From: an uncultured Tolumonas sp.
GTDB taxonomy: Bacteria > Pseudomonadota > Gammaproteobacteria > Enterobacterales > Aeromonadaceae
Direction of reading: 5' to 3'
Length of the DNA: 64,000 nt
Assembly (NCBI RefSeq): GCF_963678185.1
Contig: NZ_OY782757.1
Coordinates: forward strand, 3,376,001 to 3,440,000
Shown: piece after piece, positions 46,954 through 56,699 of the stretch
How the letters are laid out: each line of letters begins with the position of its first letter
How positions within the stretch are numbered: the stretch's first letter is position 1
Translations under genes and position numbers: made by a program
The notes under the pieces: model-generated
What the model saw: the letters and a program-made list of their open reading frames with translations, nothing else
Databases searched by the model: none
What the model was told of the DNA's origin: nothing

Positions 46954-48339
46954 ATGGATTGCGATGAACGTAAACTATTTGTCCTCGATACCAACGTGCT
47001 GTTGCACGAACCTCTGTCCATCTACTCCTTTCAGGAACACGACATTGTCATTCCGATGACAGTGCTTGAAGAGCTCGATAACATCAAAGATCGGCAAAAA
47101 GATGTCAGTCGCGAAGCGCGTGTGGCGATCCGCACGCTGGAAGATGTGTTTCGTGATGCCACACCAGAGCAAATTACCAGTGGTATTTGTCTGACCGAAA
47201 AAACCAGCGGCGCAGGTTGCTGTGGTTTGATCTCCATTTTCAGCGATCACCATTTACCGGGTGGAGAAGAAGTTTTTACCAGTAAAGAGGCCGACAACCG
47301 CATCATCAATCTGGCGCTTCATCTGCAAAAAGTTCGTAAAGATCGCGTCGTCGTGCTGGTCACCAAAGACATCAATATGCGCCTGAAAGCCAAAGGGGCG
47401 GGGCTGGAAAAGGTTGAAGATTATCGCACCGACCAATTGATCGACGATATTCGCCTGTTGGCAAAAGGCTTTCAGAAGATTGACGGAGCGTTCTGGGACA
47501 AAGTTGGTCAATGCGAAACCGTCTCTTATGGTCGCGATGTTAATCATCAGATCGATGACACCATCTTGCCGGGAACGCACATTAATCAGTATCTGATTGA
47601 TGAGGCACAAACCTTTGCTGGGCGAGTGCAGAAACACGAAGACGGCAAATTATTTATTAAAGATATTGGCTACGACCGCCTGATGAACCGTCATGCCTGG
47701 GGTGTGCATCCGAAAAATATTTATCAGGGCATGGCGCTGGATGCGCTGCTTGATCCGACCATTGATCTGGTGATCCTGACCGGGCCGGCTGGGTGTGGCA
47801 AAACGCTGCTGGCGATGGCTGCCGCATTGGAACTGGTCATCGAACGTGGCATTTATGAACGCATTATCGTGACTCGTAACACGCCGGAAATTGCGGAAAG
47901 TATTGGTTTTCTGCCCGGTACGGAAGAGGAAAAAATGCTGCCGTGGCTGGCGGCCGTCACCGATACACTGGAAGTCTTGCACAAGCATGATGAAAGCCGT
48001 GAAACCTCGCTGCAATACATTATGGAGAAAGCCAATATCCAGTTTAAATCAGTGAATTTCATGCGCGGTCGTAGTTTTCAGAATACCTTTGTCCTATTGG
48101 ATGAGTGCCAAAATCTCACCGCATCACAACTGAAAACTATCATCACCCGTTGCGGCGAAGGCACTAAAATTGTCTGCTCCGGTAACTTGGCGCAGATCGA
48201 TTCTAACTATCTGACCCCGGTGACATCCGGCCTGACCTATATTGTGGAGCGTTTCAAAGACTTTGAGGGCAGCGCCAACATCTTCTTAAATGGCGTTATT
48301 AGAAGTCGATTGGCCTCGTTTGCTGAAGAGAATTTGTAA
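46954..48339 (+). CDS. PhoH-family ATPase with N-terminal PIN domain
   Basis: The 461-residue protein has an N-terminal PIN nuclease domain (FVLDTNVLLHEP, with acidic residues of the active site) and a C-terminal PhoH ATPase domain with Walker A GPAGCGKTLLA and Walker B LLDECQN. This PIN-PhoH arrangement (PhoH2 type) is linked to RNA unwinding and cleavage in other bacteria. AAAGGAGG precedes the ATG. It is monocistronic and unrelated to its neighbours. Confidence 0.93.
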   Translation: MDCDERKLFVLDTNVLLHEPLSIYSFQEHDIVIPMTVLEELDNIKDRQKDVSREARVAIRTLEDVFRDATPEQITSGICLTEKTSGAGCCGLISIFSDHHLPGGEEVFTSKEADNRIINLALHLQKVRKDRVVVLVTKDINMRLKAKGAGLEKVEDYRTDQLIDDIRLLAKGFQKIDGAFWDKVGQCETVSYGRDVNHQIDDTILPGTHINQYLIDEAQTFAGRVQKHEDGKLFIKDIGYDRLMNRHAWGVHPKNIYQGMALDALLDPTIDLVILTGPAGCGKTLLAMAAALELVIERGIYERIIVTRNTPEIAESIGFLPGTEEEKMLPWLAAVTDTLEVLHKHDESRETSLQYIMEKANIQFKSVNFMRGRSFQNTFVLLDECQNLTASQLKTIITRCGEGTKIVCSGNLAQIDSNYLTPVTSGLTYIVERFKDFEGSANIFLNGVIRSRLASFAEENL

Positions 48340-48348
48340 TTTCCTGCC

Positions 48349-48374
48349 TGCCCCCTTGCTGATGCTAGGGGGCA
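48349..48374. terminator. Hairpin between phoH-like gene and thiQ
   Basis: TGCCCCCT (48349-48356) and AGGGGGCA (48367-48374) form an 8-bp GC-rich stem between two convergent genes. The U-tract is weak on both strands. Confidence 0.65.
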
Positions 48375-48381
48375 TTAAACA

Positions 48382-49077
48382 CTACAGCCCTAGGTAAGCG
48401 GCGAAGGCTCGACTCGGTGGCTGCTGCAGTGCTTCCATCGGTGCGATAAAGGCCAGTTTCCCGTTATCGACAAATCCCAGCCAATCAGCCAGCTCTTTTG
48501 CTTCTTGTGGTTGATGCGATACCAACAGCACACCAATGCGTTGTTCTGTCGCCAGCATTCTCACTTCCTGCATCATCTCCTGACGCAAAGCAGGGTCAAG
48601 TGCTGAGAAGGGCTCATCCAGTAACAGATAGGGTTTACGTCGTACCAGACAACGGGCTAACGCAACGCGTTGTTGTTGCCCACCAGACAGCGATGTCGGT
48701 AAACGATCGAGCAATTCGCTGATCTGTAAGCGTTCTGCCGCCTGCTGTAATGCGTTTTGCTCCAGACGTGATAATTTCAGATTAGGCCGTAAGCCTAGCC
48801 CGATATTCTGGCGCACGGTTAAGTGTTCAAACAGGTTGTGTTGCTGAAACAGCATGGTGAATGGGCGGGCAGCCGGTGGTTGCGTGGCGATATTCTGACC
48901 ATCGGCGAGCAGGGCTCCGGCGGTGAGCGGTACAAATCCGGCGAGCATTTCCAATAAAGTCGATTTACCGCTACCGGAGCGCCCCAGCAATAAGCCTATT
49001 TCGCCCGGTTGCAGGCGCAATGAAAACTCAAACTGGCGCCCTTGCCGTTGGGTTTGTAACTGTTCGACCAATAACAT
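48382..49077 (-). CDS. thiQ: Thiamine ABC transporter ATPase
   Basis: The 231-residue ATPase drives thiamine and thiamine-phosphate import. Walker A is GRSGSGKSTLLE, the signature LSGGQQQRVALAR, and Walker B LLLDEPFSALDP. The length agrees with E. coli ThiQ (232). It starts next to the thiP stop and is the last gene of the thiBPQ operon. Confidence 0.95.
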   Translation of the reverse strand: MLLVEQLQTQRQGRQFEFSLRLQPGEIGLLLGRSGSGKSTLLEMLAGFVPLTAGALLADGQNIATQPPAARPFTMLFQQHNLFEHLTVRQNIGLGLRPNLKLSRLEQNALQQAAERLQISELLDRLPTSLSGGQQQRVALARCLVRRKPYLLLDEPFSALDPALRQEMMQEVRMLATEQRIGVLLVSHQPQEAKELADWLGFVDNGKLAFIAPMEALQQPPSRAFAAYLGL

Positions 49078-50708
49078 TATGACTCCAGCAATGACGGCGG
49101 TTCGCGGTGTTCAGTGCGGCTGGCCAGCCATTCCACCAACCAAAGTAATGTAATGCACAGCAACAACAAAATAAGTGCGGTTGCCGCCGCCGCGCGCATC
49201 TGATAATGCCCAAGCTGTTGATAGAGCAACCACGGCAGGGTTTGTAGCTCATCACTGCCAAACATAGCGATAGCGGCTAAATCGCCAAGAGAAAATATCA
49301 TTCCCAACGCTAATGCGCGGCCTGCCGGTCGGCATAATAACGGCCATTCCAGCCAACGCAGACGGGCAAACCCGGTTAAGCCTAAGCTGTCAGCCAGTCG
49401 ATCGTAACGGAGCAATAAATCGGCCATGGGTTCTTGTAAGGCGCGTAAGGTATAGGGCAAGGCCGCTAAAGCATTGAGCAGCATGACCAGCCAGAAACCA
49501 TGCGCAAAAAGATCGATTTTTTCCTGCAGCAAAATAAACAGACCGGTGCTGAGTACCGAGGTGGGGATCAGCAAGATCAATGAACCGGAGCCAGCCAGCA
49601 AACGCCCCCAGCGTGGCGACTGACGACGCACACTGAGATGGCGACAGCTCAATAACAAACCGATGCTTAAAACCAGCGCTAATGTGCCTGCACTTATCGC
49701 TATTTGTAATGATTGCACGGTGGTGTGCAGCAGCATCGATTGTTGCCATGCCAGATCAAGCAAGGCTTGCAAGCCATACCAGACAATTGCTGTCAAAGGG
49801 GGCAGGAACAAACCTAAACCACACACTAAGGCCAGAATGTCTGGTAACAGTGCATGACGCTGATAATGGCATATCGGTTGATGTGATGATGACAAACTCG
49901 CAGTCGCCGGCTTTAACCAGCCATAACTGAGCACCACCAATGTTCCTAAGAAGAGCTGCCAGCACGCCAGTTGCCCGGCAGAAGCCAAGTCAAAATCAAA
50001 GCGCAAAGCCTGATAAATGGCGACTTCCAGTGTGGTCGCTTGCGGGCCGCCGCCTAACGCCATCACGATGGTAAAGCTGGTAAAACAGAGCATGAAGATC
50101 AGACTGGCTAAGCCCGGCAATAAACGACGCATCGCAGGCCATTCCAACCAGCAAAAACGGCTCCATTCTGGCATATCCAGCTGAGCGGCTTGGCGCCAAT
50201 GATTAGCTGGAACTTGTTCTAATGCTTGCACCAACCAGCGGGTTGCCAGCGGCATATTAAAAAAGACATGTGCCAGTAAAATGCCCGATAAACCAAACAG
50301 ATAATCAGGTAGTGGCAGGCCGATTTGCCGCATGAATTGCGTGAGCCACCCTTGCGCACCATGCACGGCGACCAACCCAAACAGGGCAATAATAACCGGT
50401 AACACCTGCGATAACCCAAACAGATGTAATAACAGCGTCTTGCCGGGAAATTGACGGTGGAATAAAGCCCGGGCCAGCGGAATAGCCAGCAGCAAACTCA
50501 GCAGCGCAGAAAGTGCTGCCTGTTTGAGGCTAAACCAAGCTACATGGGTCAGATAGCTGTCTTGCCATAATAAGAGCGCGCTGGTTTCCGGCTGACTTAA
50601 CAGGGCAGCCAAAGGGCCTAGAGTGACAGATAAAATCAGGGCGGCCACCAGACCGCCCGAGACCCACCAGAAACGGCGCAACATCAATGGCTGACGGCCT
50701 GTAGCCAT
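49077..50708 (-). CDS. thiP: Thiamine ABC transporter permease
   Basis: The 543-residue permease is a fused pair of membrane domains with about 12 helices, as in E. coli ThiP (536). The EAA-type loops are visible near WRQAAQLDMPEWSRF and ADSLGLTGFARLRWLEWP. The start ATG 50708 gives MATGRQPL, close to the E. coli protein start as I remember it. It overlaps thiB by 25 bases; a downstream ATG at 50684, overlapping the thiB stop, is a second option. Confidence 0.93.
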   Translation of the reverse strand: MATGRQPLMLRRFWWVSGGLVAALILSVTLGPLAALLSQPETSALLLWQDSYLTHVAWFSLKQAALSALLSLLLAIPLARALFHRQFPGKTLLLHLFGLSQVLPVIIALFGLVAVHGAQGWLTQFMRQIGLPLPDYLFGLSGILLAHVFFNMPLATRWLVQALEQVPANHWRQAAQLDMPEWSRFCWLEWPAMRRLLPGLASLIFMLCFTSFTIVMALGGGPQATTLEVAIYQALRFDFDLASAGQLACWQLFLGTLVVLSYGWLKPATASLSSSHQPICHYQRHALLPDILALVCGLGLFLPPLTAIVWYGLQALLDLAWQQSMLLHTTVQSLQIAISAGTLALVLSIGLLLSCRHLSVRRQSPRWGRLLAGSGSLILLIPTSVLSTGLFILLQEKIDLFAHGFWLVMLLNALAALPYTLRALQEPMADLLLRYDRLADSLGLTGFARLRWLEWPLLCRPAGRALALGMIFSLGDLAAIAMFGSDELQTLPWLLYQQLGHYQMRAAAATALILLLLCITLLWLVEWLASRTEHREPPSLLES

Positions 50709-51685
50709 TCTTTTACCCAAACTTTACGTTGTGTGCCCAATTTTTTGGCATCCACCGATAATGTTTTGGCTGGGGTTTCGTTTTGGTTGAAATCTTTTGG
50801 CAGTGTCACATTGGTAACCGGATACATCCAGTTGCCTTCCGGGATCAGATTCTGGAAGCGATCCGTCAGCATAAATTGCATAAATTGCTGTGCCAGTTTT
50901 GGTTGCGTGGCCGTTTTCAATTGTGCTGCGACCTCAACCTGACGCACATGCCCTTCACTGAACAGGGCAGCCCGATATTGCAGATTGTGTTCCGCCAGAC
51001 GGTGATAAGCCGGCGACGTGGTGTAAGAGAGCACCAAATCAGACTGACCTTTCAGGAACATGCCGTAAGCTTCGCTCCAGCCTTTGGTCACCGTTACGGT
51101 TTTTTTCGCCAGTTGTTCCCACGCGGCCGGCGCTTTATCGCCATACACCTGTTTGACCCACAACAACAGACCTTGCCCCGGCGTGCTGGTGCGCGGGTCT
51201 TCATAAATGATTTTCAGATCGTTACGTTCAACCAACTCTTTCAGACTTTGCGGTGGCTGTTTCAGTTTGTTGCTGTCATACACAAACGAGAAATAACCAT
51301 AATCAAATGGCAGGAAGGTGTTGTCTTGCCAACCGCCGGGCAGGCTTAAGCTTTTCAGATCAGTGTGGTGTGGTGTAAACAGTTTACTGTTATGGGCATC
51401 GGCCAGCATGGCTTCATCCATGCCCAGCGCAACGTCGGCTTTGCTGTGTGAACCTTCCAGTTTCAGACGATTGAGGATCGCGACGCCATCTTCGAGTTTG
51501 ACCCATTTCAACTCGCAGTTACATTCCGCTTCAAAGGCGAGTTTGATTTTCGGGCCTGGGCCCCATTCACCGGCAAATGAGTCGTAGGTATAAACGGTTA
51601 ACACCGGTTTGGTTTCTGCGGTCTGAGTAAACCCAGATGCGGCGAATAAAGCGGCAGCCAGTGACAATGACCAAGAAAGACGCAT
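50684..51685 (-). CDS. thiB: Thiamine-binding periplasmic protein
   Basis: The 333-residue protein binds thiamine in the periplasm for ThiPQ. A signal peptide is seen (SLSLAAALFAASGFTQTAE), followed by the family stretch LTVYTYDSFAGEWGPGP. The start ATG 51685 has GGAG six bases before it; the frame extends four codons further. The operon is preceded by a TPP riboswitch. Confidence 0.95.
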   Translation of the reverse strand: MRLSWSLSLAAALFAASGFTQTAETKPVLTVYTYDSFAGEWGPGPKIKLAFEAECNCELKWVKLEDGVAILNRLKLEGSHSKADVALGMDEAMLADAHNSKLFTPHHTDLKSLSLPGGWQDNTFLPFDYGYFSFVYDSNKLKQPPQSLKELVERNDLKIIYEDPRTSTPGQGLLLWVKQVYGDKAPAAWEQLAKKTVTVTKGWSEAYGMFLKGQSDLVLSYTTSPAYHRLAEHNLQYRAALFSEGHVRQVEVAAQLKTATQPKLAQQFMQFMLTDRFQNLIPEGNWMYPVTNVTLPKDFNQNETPAKTLSVDAKKLGTQRKVWVKEWLQAVSH

Positions 51686-51710
51686 GCTGTACTCCATAAA
51701 ATATTTTAAC

Positions 51711-51725
51711 GGTTCATCATGAACC
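51711..51725 (-). promoter_or_regulatory. Hairpin between TPP riboswitch and thiB, likely expression platform
   Basis: GGTTCATCATGAACC is a perfect 7-1-7 palindrome. On the minus strand it is followed by GTTAAAATATTTT, about 25 bases before thiB. It could be the terminator or switch stem of the riboswitch. Confidence 0.55.
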
Positions 51726-51795
51726 TTATTGAAACAACAGGATGATCAGAACGGGCGTCAATCGTTTGTAACAGAAACGGCATAACATGGCTTAT

Positions 51796-51872
51796 CTCAA
51801 ATCCCTACGCCAGTATGAGCTGGATCAGGTTCACCGGGTGTGATCTCAGCGGACGCCCGCACCCCGTTTGAG
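51796..51872 (-). ncRNA. TPP riboswitch (THI element)
   Basis: On the minus strand the conserved boxes of the thi-box appear in order: GGGGTGCGGG, CTGAGATCACACCC, GAACCTGATC, and TGGCGTAGGGA. The outer CTCAAA/TTTGAG stem closes it. It lies about 110 bases upstream of thiB and should lower thiBPQ expression when thiamine pyrophosphate is plentiful. Confidence 0.95.
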
Positions 51873-51878
51873 AAAAAT

Positions 51879-51916
51879 CTTATTTTAGTATCGAAACGTT
51901 ATTCTAGTAACGAAAC
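51879..51916. repeat. Two tandem 19-bp repeats in the thiB promoter region
   Basis: CTTATTTTAGTATCGAAAC (51879-51897) is followed directly by the similar GTTATTCTAGTAACGAAAC (51898-51916), 15 of 19 matches. They lie just upstream of the riboswitch and overlap its likely promoter. Confidence 0.65.
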
Positions 51917-52025
51917 TGGGGTAAAACCAGTGACGGAACGGTTGAGTGGTGCTAGTTTTTGATGGTATCCGGTTGAGTTTACAGAAGCCATGACTGATTT
52001 TTAATCTTTTTTCGAGGAGAACACT

Positions 52026-52319
52026 ATGCTGACGACTACCCGGGAACGCCGTACCTTCATGCGCATGGTGATCAATGCACCTGTCACGTTGGTGCGTGGT
52101 TCAGAACGGATTATTGCAACTTGTCGTGATCTCAGTGCTAATGGGATGTCGATTGAAGCAGAAGTGGCTGCTGTTTTTACCATCGGTGAACAACTGAGTG
52201 TGAGTTTGTCGACCAACAGTAATGCGCTACCGCCGTTTGTCGCCGAGGCCAAAATTATTCGTGCAGATAAAGTAGATGGTGTTTATCAGTTAGGGGTTGA
52301 GTTTGTAGTGGTAAGCTGA
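52026..52319 (+). CDS. Single-domain PilZ protein
   Basis: The 97-residue protein is a PilZ domain with both c-di-GMP motifs: RxxxR (R9-TFM-R13) and DLSANG. It probably acts as a small c-di-GMP receptor with unknown target. GAGGAG precedes the ATG. It overlaps the convergent transglutaminase-like gene by 34 bases at the 3' end. Confidence 0.9.
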   Translation: MLTTTRERRTFMRMVINAPVTLVRGSERIIATCRDLSANGMSIEAEVAAVFTIGEQLSVSLSTNSNALPPFVAEAKIIRADKVDGVYQLGVEFVVVS

Positions 52320-53275
52320 ACCCGCTCATATTGATACTGATTATTTCGAATGTATAACTGACTTTTATCTCCCGCTATTCCCGGTGGGATCTCTGCCGGG
52401 CCAGTGACTTCCAGCGGGATAAACGGTTGACCATCTATAGTGATGGTCTCTTCATTGCCTGCCCGTCGTGATAGCGTGATCGCTAAGAATGCATGATCCG
52501 GCACATAGACAATCGCTTGCGGTAAATCCGGATAAAGTGCCATCAGCAATGACATCAGCAGTGTACTTTTGCTGTCACAATCGCCCCGATTTTGCGCTAA
52601 CACTTGTTCGGGCATCAAAAAACCAACGCCACGCTGACCATTCGCGGTTTCCAGTGGGTCGTACGGGATCGATTGCACGAAGTTTAATAAACCCGCGACC
52701 ACCAACGATTTTTCGTCATTCTGATAACGCCGTTTTTGTTCTTCAGACGCCGAGCTGATGATCATGCGCTGTAGTGCTTGTGCTGTTTCCTGCAATTCCG
52801 GACTGTTGTCAGTAGCGATCCGTACATGATCTGGGCGGATCAAATGACCATTATTACCATCGTGACGTTTGTAGTAGTGTTGATCAAGATAAGCCATAAA
52901 CAAGGTTTCTTGTTGCTGTGCTAACCAGCTTTTTATTTGCGGTAATAACGCTTGATCTGCTGATTGAAAATCTACGGCGCTACCATCAGCAGTTTTACTA
53001 TAGCGAAAGCTGGCATCTGGAAATTGCTCGCGGGCATCGCGGAGTAATTGCTGAAATACAAATGCATCGGCCTGAGCAGGCCGCCATGCGCTCCAGGGCG
53101 GCAAGGCGGTTTCTTCCGGTAGCGTCAGGGTAAAGGCTTGTGTCGCGGCTGTTTCATATTGCCAGACATAATGCAGTTGTAAGGTTTCGCGGGAAAAGGC
53201 GAGTTGTCGTGCACTGGCCGTGCCGCATAGCACCGCCAGTGTCAGACTCAGCATGGGGATCAGGCGAATTGCCAT
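52286..53275 (-). CDS. Transglutaminase-like periplasmic protein
   Basis: The 329-residue protein has a signal peptide (LIPMLSLTLAVLCGTASA). The stretch QNRGDCDSKSTLLMSLL holds a candidate catalytic Cys, and DHAFLAI a candidate His, as in transglutaminase-like proteins. The substrate is unknown. The start ATG 53275 has AGGA nine bases upstream and overlaps the end of the ABC transporter gene by 16 bases, so the two are likely co-transcribed. Confidence 0.78.
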   Translation of the reverse strand: MAIRLIPMLSLTLAVLCGTASARQLAFSRETLQLHYVWQYETAATQAFTLTLPEETALPPWSAWRPAQADAFVFQQLLRDAREQFPDASFRYSKTADGSAVDFQSADQALLPQIKSWLAQQQETLFMAYLDQHYYKRHDGNNGHLIRPDHVRIATDNSPELQETAQALQRMIISSASEEQKRRYQNDEKSLVVAGLLNFVQSIPYDPLETANGQRGVGFLMPEQVLAQNRGDCDSKSTLLMSLLMALYPDLPQAIVYVPDHAFLAITLSRRAGNEETITIDGQPFIPLEVTGPAEIPPGIAGDKSQLYIRNNQYQYERVQLTTTNSTPN

Positions 53276-54969
53276 TGTCCATTTTCCTGCCATAACAGCT
53301 TTTTCTCGTGGAACGGATGCAGGGTGCTGCGATGGCCAACACTGACCATAATGGTCTGAGGCAACTCCTGACGCAGCAAGCGATACAGCAACGCTTCGCT
53401 TTGTTCATCCAGCGCGGAGGTTGCTTCATCTAAAAATAGCACATCCGGCTTCACCAGTAGAATACGGGCAAACGCGACCCGTTGCTGTTCACCGAGACTT
53501 AAAATCTGCCCCCACAGTTCGACGTCATCCAGTTTAGCGGCGACTTTTTCCAGCCCGACGGCCTGCAGTGCTTTCATGGCATCGGCACTGCTAACTTCCG
53601 TCAGCGGGTAACTCATGGCCTGTCGCAGACTGCCTAATGGCAGATAGGGTTTTTGTGACAAAAACAGCGATTGGCTATTTGCCGGGTAATTTACTTTACC
53701 GGTCGCGAAAGGCCATAAACCAGCCAGTGTGCGTAGCAGTGTCGATTTACCACACCCTGACGGGCCTTGGATCAGTAAGGAATCGCCGGCGGTCAGCTGC
53801 CAGTTGGCATTTTCCATTAAGCTGGCACCATCGGGTTGTGAGATGCCGACTTGTTGTAACTGCAGCGCGTTACCGGTTTTCTCTGGTTGCAGGCGCGGTA
53901 AGTTCTCTGCCTGTTGTAAGCCTTGTTCAAAGGTCGCCAAACGGTCGACCACCGATTTCCAACGCGCCAGGTCGGTATAGCTGTCGACCAGCAATGACAT
54001 CGAACCTTGCACAATACCGAACGCAGAGAGCGTCTGCATCAGATCACCCAAGGTGATCTGTTTGGCGAAATACAGTGGCGCCGCCAGAATGACCGGAAAA
54101 ATCACCGCCGTCTGGTTAAAGCCTAGCGTGAAGAAGCCGAGGATTTTCTGGCGTTTCATCAGCGCATAGAAGTTATCGACCACTTGCAGGAAGCGTTGGC
54201 GCAGATAACCACCTTCTTCCGTTGCACCTTGATACAGTGCGATAGACTCGGCATTTTCGCGCATACGCACCAGCGAAAAACGAAAATCCGCTTCATAGCG
54301 TTGCTGGTTGAAGTTCAACCGAACCAACGGGCGACCGATCCAGAATGTAATGACAGTACCAAACACGGCATAGGCCAGTGCGGCCCACACCATGTAACCC
54401 TGTGCCAGTTGAAAGGTGGTGTTACCGAGAGTCAACGTAGATGGTTTGGATAATGTCCACAACACACCGAGGAAGGTGAACAAGGTGGCAATTTGTGACA
54501 AGAAGCCAATCGACAGCGACAGCGTTGAACCCACAAACTCATTGATATCTTCAGCGATACGCTGGTCGGGGTTATCGGTTTGCCGGTCGGTCAGTTGCAG
54601 GCGGTAGAAGTTATTGTTTTCTAACCAGTGCGCGATCCGGTTCTGTGTCAGCCAGCGACGCCAGACGATCTGCAGCATCTGATTGAAGTAAGTACGGTGC
54701 ACACCGACTAACACCCAGATCGCCGCCAGCCAACTGAAGGTCAGCAATAAACTTTTAAATTCGGGGAAGTCATAACCCTGAATCGAGTTATAGAACTGGT
54801 TATGCCAGCTGTTCAGCACTTTTTGCAGATAGACGGAGCCAGCACTCAGTGCCAGCACCACAATCAGCAGAATGAGACCTTTTGTCTTGCCTTCTTTCGA
54901 TGCCCAGAATGGCTTTAACAGCATCCAGAAGTTGCGCCACAGGTGTTTGACCGGTGGGGTAGGTGTCAT
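53260..54969 (-). CDS. yddA: YddA-type ABC transporter, permease fused to ATPase
   Basis: The 569-residue protein has an N-terminal SbmA/BacA-like membrane domain with about six helices (to residue 330 or so) and a C-terminal ATPase. Walker A is GPSGCGKSTLL, the signature LSLGEQQRVAFAR, and Walker B DVLFLDEATSALDE. The length is near E. coli YddA (561). Relatives take part in peptide, bleomycin or vitamin B12 transport; the substrate here is unknown. Confidence 0.9.
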   Translation of the reverse strand: MTPTPPVKHLWRNFWMLLKPFWASKEGKTKGLILLIVVLALSAGSVYLQKVLNSWHNQFYNSIQGYDFPEFKSLLLTFSWLAAIWVLVGVHRTYFNQMLQIVWRRWLTQNRIAHWLENNNFYRLQLTDRQTDNPDQRIAEDINEFVGSTLSLSIGFLSQIATLFTFLGVLWTLSKPSTLTLGNTTFQLAQGYMVWAALAYAVFGTVITFWIGRPLVRLNFNQQRYEADFRFSLVRMRENAESIALYQGATEEGGYLRQRFLQVVDNFYALMKRQKILGFFTLGFNQTAVIFPVILAAPLYFAKQITLGDLMQTLSAFGIVQGSMSLLVDSYTDLARWKSVVDRLATFEQGLQQAENLPRLQPEKTGNALQLQQVGISQPDGASLMENANWQLTAGDSLLIQGPSGCGKSTLLRTLAGLWPFATGKVNYPANSQSLFLSQKPYLPLGSLRQAMSYPLTEVSSADAMKALQAVGLEKVAAKLDDVELWGQILSLGEQQRVAFARILLVKPDVLFLDEATSALDEQSEALLYRLLRQELPQTIMVSVGHRSTLHPFHEKKLLWQENGQWQFA

Positions 54970-55053
54970 GATTTAACTCCCGTTATGACAGCATGTTGCG
55001 GTCATGTTGCCAGAGTTGTATGTCAAATCAAAGTGATAGAAAAGAAGATATAA

Positions 55054-55082
55054 AAAACCAGTGGCAGGTGACCACTGGTTTT
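55054..55082 (-). terminator. Terminator after phoA
   Basis: AAAACCAGTGG (55054-55064) and CCACTGGTTTT (55072-55082) form an 11-bp stem with a 7-base loop. On the minus strand a run of six T residues follows, and on the plus strand four. Confidence 0.9.
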
Positions 55083-55139
55083 GGATTGGAACATGCAATC
55101 AGCCTGCTTTATTGACGTTAGTCAGCGCATTGTGATGCG

Positions 55140-56570
55140 TTATTTTAAGCCCAAAGCGGTACGGATCGTGAAGTGCAAATCAGTCTGGTCAGTTAAACCC
55201 ACCACGTTGCCAGCATACGGTCCAAAGGCTGCAATACGCAATTGGGCACCGGTGTGTTCCTGATCGTCGGCATCTTCGGAGTTACCATAGCTGACCGTCA
55301 TTGGTGAATCATCATGTGTGATCAGTGTTTCTGCTAACCCAGGTGCTTTCACATCATTTGGAATGATCTGGCTGGCATGCGCATGGTCTGCCGTTACGAT
55401 CACCAGCGTGTTGCCATCTTTGCGTGCAAATTCTAATGCTTTTTGCACTGCTTCATCTAAATCAACCGTTTCACCAATCTGGCCACAAGGGTTGGCTGCG
55501 TGATCCTGTTTATCAATCGAAGCACCTTCTACTTGCAGGAAGAAGCCGTTTTTATTGGCTTTCAGCAGATCAATGGCTTTTCCGGTCATATCGGCCAAGG
55601 TTGGAATGCTTGCGGTTCTAGCATCATTGATTTCACATTTTACCGGGTCTTTTTCCAGATTGGCGTGTAGGGAGGCTTTAGGCCCTTTCCAGCGGACTGG
55701 CATATTGCCTTCGGCAAACAAACCTAACAGAGGTTGTTTCTGGTTTGCCGTTTTGATCGCGTTCAGGCTGTTGAGATCACTTACCATTTGGTAACCCTCG
55801 GCAGTTGCAACATCCTGCAACGTTTTGCCTTTCCATGTACCTGCAGGGACTGTTTCAGCAAACGTTTTCGCACCGCCACCTAACGTGACATCGGCGCGCA
55901 CTTTCAGCATTTGTTCGGTGATAGAGCCTAAGCCGCCATTTTCGATGGCATTATCGGGGCATTTTTCGGTGGTGGCTTTTGGGCCATAACATTTACGTGC
56001 GGTGACATGGGCAAACAGCGCGGCAGGGGTGGCGTCTTGTAGTTCTGCGGTTGACACGTTTCCTGTCGCTTTACCTGCTTTTTTTGCCATTTCCAGCAGC
56101 GTTGGGAATGGTTTGCCGTTCACATCGACAGCCAATGCACCATTATAGGTTTTCACCCCAGTTGCCCAAGCCGTTGCTGACGCGGCGGAGTCGGTGACAT
56201 AGTTTGGTTTGTGTGTTTTTTTATCCAGCGAGTAGTGCGTGTATTGGCCTGTGAGTGGCAAGGCATCAATACCTTTGAAGTAACCACCAGCGCCCATGGC
56301 ATAGTTACGGGCGATCGTAATTTCAGAATCGCCCATACCATCACCAATCAGCAGAATGACATTTTTGGCTTTTTTAGCTGACAGAGAGGCTTTCAGCAGT
56401 TCGGTTTGATCGCTGGTTAGACGACGAGCACCGCCTTGTTGAGTGATATCACCTTGTGCATGGCGGTCGGCGTAATTGACAGCCGCAGAAGCAGAAAAAG
56501 TTATTGAGCTGGTGCCGAGTGCCAAAACCAATGCGGAAGTGGTGAGGTTAAGAGTAAATGATTTATCCAT
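55140..56570 (-). CDS. phoA: Alkaline phosphatase
   Basis: The 476-residue enzyme hydrolyses phosphate esters in the periplasm. A signal peptide is seen (about residues 1-29, ending SASA). The metal and nucleophile regions are conserved: [21 protein letters not shown] (nucleophile Ser) and [17 protein letters not shown], nearly identical to E. coli PhoA. Cysteines in [15 protein letters not shown] are like the E. coli disulfide pair. ATG 56570 has AGGAG before it; a longer frame to 56615 has no signal-peptide logic. A Pho box lies upstream. Confidence 0.95.
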   Translation of the reverse strand: MDKSFTLNLTTSALVLALGTSSITFSASAAVNYADRHAQGDITQQGGARRLTSDQTELLKASLSAKKAKNVILLIGDGMGDSEITIARNYAMGAGGYFKGIDALPLTGQYTHYSLDKKTHKPNYVTDSAASATAWATGVKTYNGALAVDVNGKPFPTLLEMAKKAGKATGNVSTAELQDATPAALFAHVTARKCYGPKATTEKCPDNAIENGGLGSITEQMLKVRADVTLGGGAKTFAETVPAGTWKGKTLQDVATAEGYQMVSDLNSLNAIKTANQKQPLLGLFAEGNMPVRWKGPKASLHANLEKDPVKCEINDARTASIPTLADMTGKAIDLLKANKNGFFLQVEGASIDKQDHAANPCGQIGETVDLDEAVQKALEFARKDGNTLVIVTADHAHASQIIPNDVKAPGLAETLITHDDSPMTVSYGNSEDADDQEHTGAQLRIAAFGPYAGNVVGLTDQTDLHFTIRTALGLK

Positions 56571-56615
56571 CGTGCTTTCTCCTGTTTCGAATAAACAAAA
56601 GAGTGTCGGATTCAT

Positions 56616-56655
56616 CTGACGAATTCATGACAGCTGGATAACAAAAATATGACAC
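56616..56655 (-). promoter_or_regulatory. Tandem Pho boxes (PhoB sites) upstream of phoA
   Basis: On the minus strand four 11-base units read GTGTCATATTT, TTGTTATCCAG, CTGTCATGAAT and TCGTCAGATGA, with cores at 56649, 56638, 56627 and 56616. The consensus is CTGTCAT repeated every 11 bases; the third is perfect. This is about 45 bases upstream of the phoA start, typical for PhoB activation under phosphate limitation. Confidence 0.75.
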
Positions 56656-56661
56656 AAAGAA

Positions 56662-56681
56662 AAGGGAGCCGAAGCTCCCTT
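56662..56681 (-). terminator. Terminator of the leu operon
   Basis: AAGGGAGC (56662-56669) and GCTCCCTT (56674-56681) with a TTCG tetraloop on the minus strand are followed by a T-rich tail. It lies about 20 bases after the leuD stop. Confidence 0.9.
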
Positions 56682-56699
56682 GTGGCATGAAGATATGAA

